Source: JAPOVO01 sp026708165 (GTDB lineage Bacteria > Chloroflexota > UBA11872 > VXNJ01). Taken from it: a stretch of 64,000 nt of DNA. Location of the stretch: assembly GCA_965208775.1 (NCBI GenBank), contig OZ242360.1:1736001-1800000 (forward strand), in the 5' to 3' direction. Shown here one piece after another: positions 60,126-64,000 of this stretch; the first letter of the stretch is position 1; each line of letters begins with the position of its first letter. A program made the translations under genes and the position numbers. The notes beneath the pieces were generated by a model that had not been told where the DNA came from, searched no databases, and worked only from the letters and a program-made list of their open reading frames with translations.

Positions 60126-61562
60126 TCAACTTGCGGCCGCGCTGGATTCGACTGCGCGCGCAGCCGATGCGCTTCGCATCTGGTCCAAAATATCCTCCGC
60201 CGGATCGATCAGTATTTCGGCCAGCGTCGGGTGCAGGTGTGGTATTTCGACGAACTCGGCCACGGTTGCCCGATAGTACATTGCGACTACCGCCTCATGG
60301 ATCAGGTCGGCGCCTTCAGGGCCGATGATGTGGACGCCCAGGATTTCGCCCGATTCGGCGTCGGCGATCATCTTGACGAAGCCGTCCGTCTCGTTCATGA
60401 CCATCGCCTTGCCCTGGTCGTCGAACCTGTACAGCGCCGTCAGTATCCTGCGCCCCTCCGCCCGCGCCTCGCGCTCGGTCAACCCCACCGCGCCGATGGC
60501 CGGGTCGGTGAAAACCGCCTCCGGGATCAGCCGGTCGTCGAATTTACGCGGCTTGTCGGCAAAAGCGTTGTGGCCGATGATCTCGCCCTGCTGCACGGCG
60601 ACGTGTACTAGCTGGCGCGTTTTTATCGACGCGCCCCCGATAACGTCCCCGCCCGCGTAGATTCGCGGGTTTGAAGTCTGGAGCGTTTCGTCGACGACTA
60701 CGTAGCCGTTGTCGCAGCGAACGCCCGCCAGCTCGCAATTGAGTGATTCGACCGCCGGATTCCGTCCGACCGCGCACAGCACCTCCTCGGCGCTGAAGCG
60801 CTCGACGCCCGCCGGAGTTTCGAGCACGCAGCTCTTGAGCCCGTCGTGCATCTCGAAGCGCACCACCCGCGAGGAGGTGACGAAACGGACTCCCTCGCTC
60901 TCAAGCACTCTCTGAGTCTCGATCGAAATATCCTGGTCCATCTTGCTCAAGACATACGGGCTGCGCTGCAATACGGTTACCTGCACGCCGAAGCGCTGGA
61001 AGAGCTGAGAGAACTCCATCGCGATCGCGCCGCCGCCGAACACCAAGAGGCTGTCCGGCAGGCTGTCGAGCGTCTGGGCGTCGTCGCTCGTGATGAAACC
61101 CACCTCGTCGAGTCCCGGCGCGGGCGGTTTCCAGACGGACGAGCCGGTCGCGATCACGAACTTGTCGGCGGTTATGGATCGTCCGTTGACTCGCACGGAC
61201 GACGGCGACTCGAATGAGGCGAGACCGCGGATGATGTCCACCCGCGGCAGCGCTTTGGCCGCGTCAAACCTGTAATCGGCGAACCCGCGCACGAGCCTGC
61301 CGCGTCTCTCGACCACGCCGCGCCAGTCGAGCACCGGCTCGGGCACGTCGATCGCCAGCTCGCCGGCCTTTCGAATGAGCTGCATAACCTCGGCCGAACG
61401 GAGCATCGCCTTCGTCGGCATGCACCCACGCAAGATGCAGAGTCCGCCGAAATCGTCACCACCTTCGATCAGGGCTATGCGCTTGTCCCGCATCGAAGCG
61501 ACCCGCGCCGCGTGAAAGCCGGTGGAACCCGATCCGATCACCACCATGTCGTAGTCGGTCAT
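60126..61562 (-). CDS. Pyridine nucleotide-disulfide oxidoreductase (lipoamide dehydrogenase/MerA-like)
   Basis: 478 residues from ATG 61562 (MTDYDMVVIGSGSTGFHAARVA). FAD-binding GSGSTG (about 10-15), redox-active disulfide in GGLCILRGCMPTKAML (Cx4C, about 39-54), NAD-binding LVFGGGAIAMEFSQLF (about 172-187), second FAD contact IYAGGDV, and C-terminal HLHPTLAEIL with the catalytic His-Glu pair. This is a complete disulfide reductase. Substrate could be lipoamide, mercuric ion or a low-molecular thiol; the lone gene without 2-oxoacid dehydrogenase genes leaves this open. Upstream frames to 61667 are not conserved. Confidence 0.93.
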   Translation of the reverse strand: MTDYDMVVIGSGSTGFHAARVASMRDKRIALIEGGDDFGGLCILRGCMPTKAMLRSAEVMQLIRKAGELAIDVPEPVLDWRGVVERRGRLVRGFADYRFDAAKALPRVDIIRGLASFESPSSVRVNGRSITADKFVIATGSSVWKPPAPGLDEVGFITSDDAQTLDSLPDSLLVFGGGAIAMEFSQLFQRFGVQVTVLQRSPYVLSKMDQDISIETQRVLESEGVRFVTSSRVVRFEMHDGLKSCVLETPAGVERFSAEEVLCAVGRNPAVESLNCELAGVRCDNGYVVVDETLQTSNPRIYAGGDVIGGASIKTRQLVHVAVQQGEIIGHNAFADKPRKFDDRLIPEAVFTDPAIGAVGLTEREARAEGRRILTALYRFDDQGKAMVMNETDGFVKMIADAESGEILGVHIIGPEGADLIHEAVVAMYYRATVAEFVEIPHLHPTLAEILIDPAEDILDQMRSASAARAVESSAAAS

Positions 61563-61689
61563 AAATCTAAGTCGAGCCTCCGCGGCCGGGTACGGGCGCC
61601 CCGCGCCAATTTGCCTACCTTCGAGGATATCAGGGAGACATGCGGCAATCGCGCCCAGGGATCTCACAATTGGGACCGCGCCGCGCGGG

Positions 61690-61726
61690 ACAACAAACGG
61701 GCGGCGCCCTTTCGGGTACCGCCCGT
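61690..61726 (-). terminator. Minus-strand terminator-like hairpin
   Basis: ACGGGCGG (61697-61704) pairs with 61719-61726. Read on the minus strand the stem is followed by TTTGTTG. It lies just after the small minus-strand gene 61755-61982 and would end its transcript. Confidence 0.55.
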
Positions 61727-61754
61727 TCGCCGGGTTGGGGAGAAGGGGAGAGAC

Positions 61755-61982
61755 TTATTTGGGCTGGCGCGGAGCCTCCGTCGACGGCTCAGCTCGCACC
61801 GGATTGTCCGGCGCGTCCATAGCACAACCGTCGGGGGTCTTTGCCTGCCACTCGTTCTTCAAGAGCACCAGCGCGAGCGCCTGGTGGACGTTGAATCCGA
61901 GCGTTCGCAGCTCCAGAGCCGACTCGCGGACTTTTTGCATATCCACTTCGTGAATTCCTGCTGGGTCGATGTTCTTAGGCAT
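61755..61982 (-). CDS. Small hypothetical protein
   Basis: 75 residues from ATG 61982. The first 48 residues (MPKNIDPAGIHEVDMQKVRE...) look like a folded helical unit with a heptad-like pattern (VRESALELRTLGFNVHQALALVLLKNEW). The tail is Pro/Asp/Glu-rich and probably disordered. No family recognised. A terminator-like hairpin after the stop codon supports expression. No good ribosome-binding site. Confidence 0.5.
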   Translation of the reverse strand: MPKNIDPAGIHEVDMQKVRESALELRTLGFNVHQALALVLLKNEWQAKTPDGCAMDAPDNPVRAEPSTEAPRQPK

Positions 61983-62270
61983 CCGAATGAATGTCGATTT
62001 TTGCCACCGACCTGTTAAACGGAGACGTGCGTCAATTCGTTACGTTCGCCGGAGGATTACTAACCGCTCGGCCACCGCCTGCGGATTTCCGATCAAATCG
62101 GGGAACGACGGTGCGGCGGTTCGCGAACCGCCCCTACGAATGATTGACGGGTCGGCTCACGGAATCCACGGCGCCCCCTCGACATCGCCGAGGTCGACCG
62201 GCTCGACCAGCCGGCTGGAAAAGCTGTAATAAAATCGCAGAGAGGCAACGAAAGTTCAGGAGGAGGACCG

Positions 62271-62459
62271 ATGGGCGGATTCTCGGACAATCACTACACC
62301 TGCCTCGACTGCGAATCTGAATACAGCCGTCCAATGGCCTTCATTGACGCGGCGCAAGCGAGGGCGGGCTGTCCAAACTGCGGGTCCATGGCGCGGCGCA
62401 AGCAGCGGCGGTGGTTTCACTGGGCCAGGGACTACGCCGTCCTGATGAACGTTGAATGA
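62271..62459 (+). CDS. Small zinc-ribbon protein
   Basis: 62 residues from ATG 62271, which is preceded by AGGAGGAGGACC, one of the best ribosome sites in the window. Two CxxC pairs (CLDC about 11-14, CPNC about 34-37) form a zinc ribbon; the basic tail ARRKQRRWFHWARDY suggests nucleic-acid contact. Function unknown. It resembles the other zinc-ribbon protein at 16161 in pattern only. Confidence 0.7.
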   Translation: MGGFSDNHYTCLDCESEYSRPMAFIDAAQARAGCPNCGSMARRKQRRWFHWARDYAVLMNVE

Positions 62460-62590
62460 ATAACCGGCGGTACGGTCATGGGTATGACCGCAGCGGCTCC
62501 GGGCCTAGACGATTTGATGTCTAACGAGTAACTCCAGCGCGCCTAACCGCGTTTAGAGTCTCGGACAGTCTTTAGCAATCGGACGGCGAT

Positions 62591-62776
62591 ATGTTTCGAG
62601 TAGCTCTCAGGTTCGTGCGGGTGGCGGTGATCTTCACCGCAATAGCGGCTCTGGTATGGAAGGCGACCAAGATGCCGATGATGGCCGGCTTGGAGCGCGG
62701 GGCCAAGGCGAAGTGGACGGCCACGGTCAAGCCGCGCATAGACGGTTTGAACAAGGACGCCACCACCGCCGAATAG
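62591..62776 (+). CDS. Small single-pass membrane protein
   Basis: 61 residues from ATG 62591. A hydrophobic helix (VAVIFTAIAALVW, about 10-23) follows a short basic start, and a lysine-rich soluble tail follows. No family recognised. A strong terminator hairpin lies about 45 bp after its stop codon, which supports that it is transcribed. Could be a spurious frame; codon use is acceptable. Confidence 0.5.
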   Translation: MFRVALRFVRVAVIFTAIAALVWKATKMPMMAGLERGAKAKWTATVKPRIDGLNKDATTAE

Positions 62777-62821
62777 ACCAACCGCACACCCCGGATAGAG
62801 TCCGGGCGCGCCAGACAAGTC

Positions 62822-62851
62822 GTCCCCGCCCGTGCCACGGGCGGGGACTTT
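62822..62851 (+). terminator. Terminator-like hairpin, possibly bidirectional
   Basis: GTCCCCGCCCGTG pairs with CACGGGCGGGGAC around a short loop, followed by TTT on the plus strand. It sits between the small plus-strand gene and the convergent ABC-2 permease gene and could serve both. Confidence 0.7.
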
Positions 62852-62861
62852 AACTACTCCA

Positions 62862-63653
62862 TCAGCTCGAAGCGCTCGAATACCGCCGGAGTCCCAGCTT
62901 CCAAAAGCGCGAGGCCCCGTAAACGGCGATCGCGGCGATGACCGGGGCCAGCGCCATAAGCCAGGACGGGTCGCGACCGACCAGCGTTTCGGTGGGAATC
63001 GTCGAGACGAAAGCCACCGGGAATATGAAGGTCAGGAACCCCTTTATCCAGAACGGATAGATGTCCACGGGATAGCGCCCGGTCCGGAAGAAGACGTTGA
63101 ACAGGTGCTCGATGTTGTCTAGCCGCACCGCCCAGAACACGAGCGTGGTCATCGCGATCAGAAGGGCGTAGAAGATCGCCAGACCCGAGGCCAGGAGCAC
63201 GGGAAACAGCGCGATCCGCCAGCTGACCTGTCCGCCCTCGAGCGCGAATATCCCGAACAGCGCAAGGCTCAGGCCCATCAGCACGAATGCGGAGTTAGCC
63301 GCGGCAAAGTTGCGGGTGCTGGCGAGGAACAGGCTCGGCACGGGCTTCATCAGCACGTAGTCGAACAGGCCCTCGTGCACGTCCTCGACGATCTGATTGA
63401 GGCTCGGAAACATCACCATCGACATCAGCCCAAGGGTGATGTACCAGATCCCGACGACGGCCAGCATCTCGCCGGCGGACCATCCCCGCAGGCTGTCCGT
63501 GTGGACGAAAATCACGCTGACGGCGACCACGGCCATGAACGCATCGACGCCGAAGGCATTGACGAAATTGCCGGCGAACTCGCCTCGATACGAAAGCTCG
63601 CGCTGCGTCGATACCTTCGCAAACGTCAGCGCTATCGACAGCAGCCGTTTCAT
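62862..63653 (-). CDS. ABC-2 type transporter permease (DUF990-like)
   Basis: 263 residues from ATG 63653 (MKRLLSIALTFAKVSTQRELSYRGEF). Six membrane helices, first near FMAVVAVSVIFV (about 38-50). The pattern RGEFAGN...GLFDYVLMKP and FRTGRYPVDIYPFWIK (about 200-215) is the ABC2_membrane_6/DUF990 family, whose members usually occur as two permeases and one ATPase. The start codon overlaps the stop of the upstream permease gene (TGATG). A frame extending past 63653 overlaps that gene and is rejected. Transported substrate unknown. Confidence 0.85.
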   Translation of the reverse strand: MKRLLSIALTFAKVSTQRELSYRGEFAGNFVNAFGVDAFMAVVAVSVIFVHTDSLRGWSAGEMLAVVGIWYITLGLMSMVMFPSLNQIVEDVHEGLFDYVLMKPVPSLFLASTRNFAAANSAFVLMGLSLALFGIFALEGGQVSWRIALFPVLLASGLAIFYALLIAMTTLVFWAVRLDNIEHLFNVFFRTGRYPVDIYPFWIKGFLTFIFPVAFVSTIPTETLVGRDPSWLMALAPVIAAIAVYGASRFWKLGLRRYSSASS

Positions 63654-64000
63654 CAGGCGCCGACCGCCTGATATTGCTTGATGCCCGATCTCCACAGCGC
63701 GCGCATGAGCGCCAGGCCGAACACGATCCAGATCGCCTGCAGCGCGAATCCCAGCGCCAGCTCGGTCGAATCGAGACTCCCGATGAATACCTCGATGGGG
63801 AATCCAAGCGTGTAACGGAACGGGAGCACGACGGCTACGGCCTTGATTGCCCCCGGCAAGAGCGCCACCGGGGCGACCTGCCCGCCGACAGCGAAGGCTA
63901 CGTTGTACCAGACGTTGAAGAACGGCCCCGGCTTGGTTACCCAGAACGCGGTCAGCCCCAGGCACGCGCCCGCGACGAACGACAGCGACGCGGCGAGAAC
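63653..64000 (-). CDS. ABC-2 type transporter permease (second subunit), 5' end outside window
   Basis: The frame is open to the right edge, so only the last 115 residues are present. They contain membrane segments (VLAASLSFVAGACLGLTAFW; IVFGLALMRAL) and LLPGAIKAVAVVLPFRYTLGFPIEVF, the conserved region of ABC-2 permeases of this family, ending in LWRSGIKQYQAVGA. Its stop overlaps the start of the next permease by one base, so the two form a unit. The matching ATPase gene should lie to the right of the window. Confidence 0.82.
   Translation of the reverse strand, partial: VLAASLSFVAGACLGLTAFWVTKPGPFFNVWYNVAFAVGGQVAPVALLPGAIKAVAVVLPFRYTLGFPIEVFIGSLDSTELALGFALQAIWIVFGLALMRALWRSGIKQYQAVGA

Overview
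This window looks like a GC-rich chromosomal segment from a member of the Chloroflexota (possibly a Dehalococcoidia/SAR202-type or related free-living lineage). That placement is an inference. It rests on high GC, frequent GTG and TTG starts, a secreted protein with the FGxP...QYF...E.HP repeat type that I associate with Chloroflexota, a Pro/Thr-linker HExxH surface protein, and the mix of HyuA/HyuB, DUF3604, RraA-like and Leu/Ile/Val-binding-protein genes. No rRNA, tRNA or CRISPR was seen.

Layout. 1-2.1 kb: end of an M16 zinc peptidase. 2.2-5.7 kb: a less GC-rich defence-like cassette with a Dcm-type cytosine methyltransferase, a GHKL (MORC/MutL-like) ATPase and PD-(D/E)XK-like protein split by a one-base frame change, and a convergent Vsr endonuclease. 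6-10.4 kb: Bcp peroxiredoxin, beta-carbonic anhydrase, a branched-chain amino-acid-type binding lipoprotein and a secreted protein with four tandem Cache domains. 10.5-12.9 kb: a soluble one-polypeptide two-component system (GAF-PAS-HisKA-HATPase-REC-wHTH).

13-17 kb is the most unusual part. A promoter plus a leader of about 500 nt is present twice, and its 3' half a third time. Each promoter copy has four PhoB/OmpR-like GTCA half-sites at identical spacing, ending 11 bp before a TAAAAT -10. The leader 3' half folds into stem-loops whose arms co-vary between copies, and two of the loops can pair with each other. The first copy precedes a secreted Gly-rich Ig/FGxP-repeat protein. The third leads into what looks like a decayed remnant of that gene.

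17-49 kb is mostly housekeeping and accessory metabolism: a FAD oxidoreductase, four toxin-antitoxin modules in two clusters, an ABC-F ATPase, a CocE-like hydrolase, a racemase-HyuA-HyuB operon, DUF3604, a rhodanese/MoeB pair, ferritin, SDR, PanB, CoaE, and a ribD-ribE-ribBA-ribH operon whose RibB half lacks several catalytic residues, plus an ABC exporter and a UgpC/MalK-type ATPase with a clear terminator.

49.6-56.8 kb is an exopolysaccharide cluster: two GT4 glycosyltransferases, an undecaprenyl-phosphate sugar transferase, two Wzz-like proteins, a BY-kinase-like protein without a P-loop, and a DegT aminotransferase. 56.8-61.6 kb is a minus-strand run (methyltransferase, BirA, RraA-like, ferredoxin reductase-like, disulfide oxidoreductase). 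The right edge holds small proteins and an ABC-2 permease pair that runs off the window.
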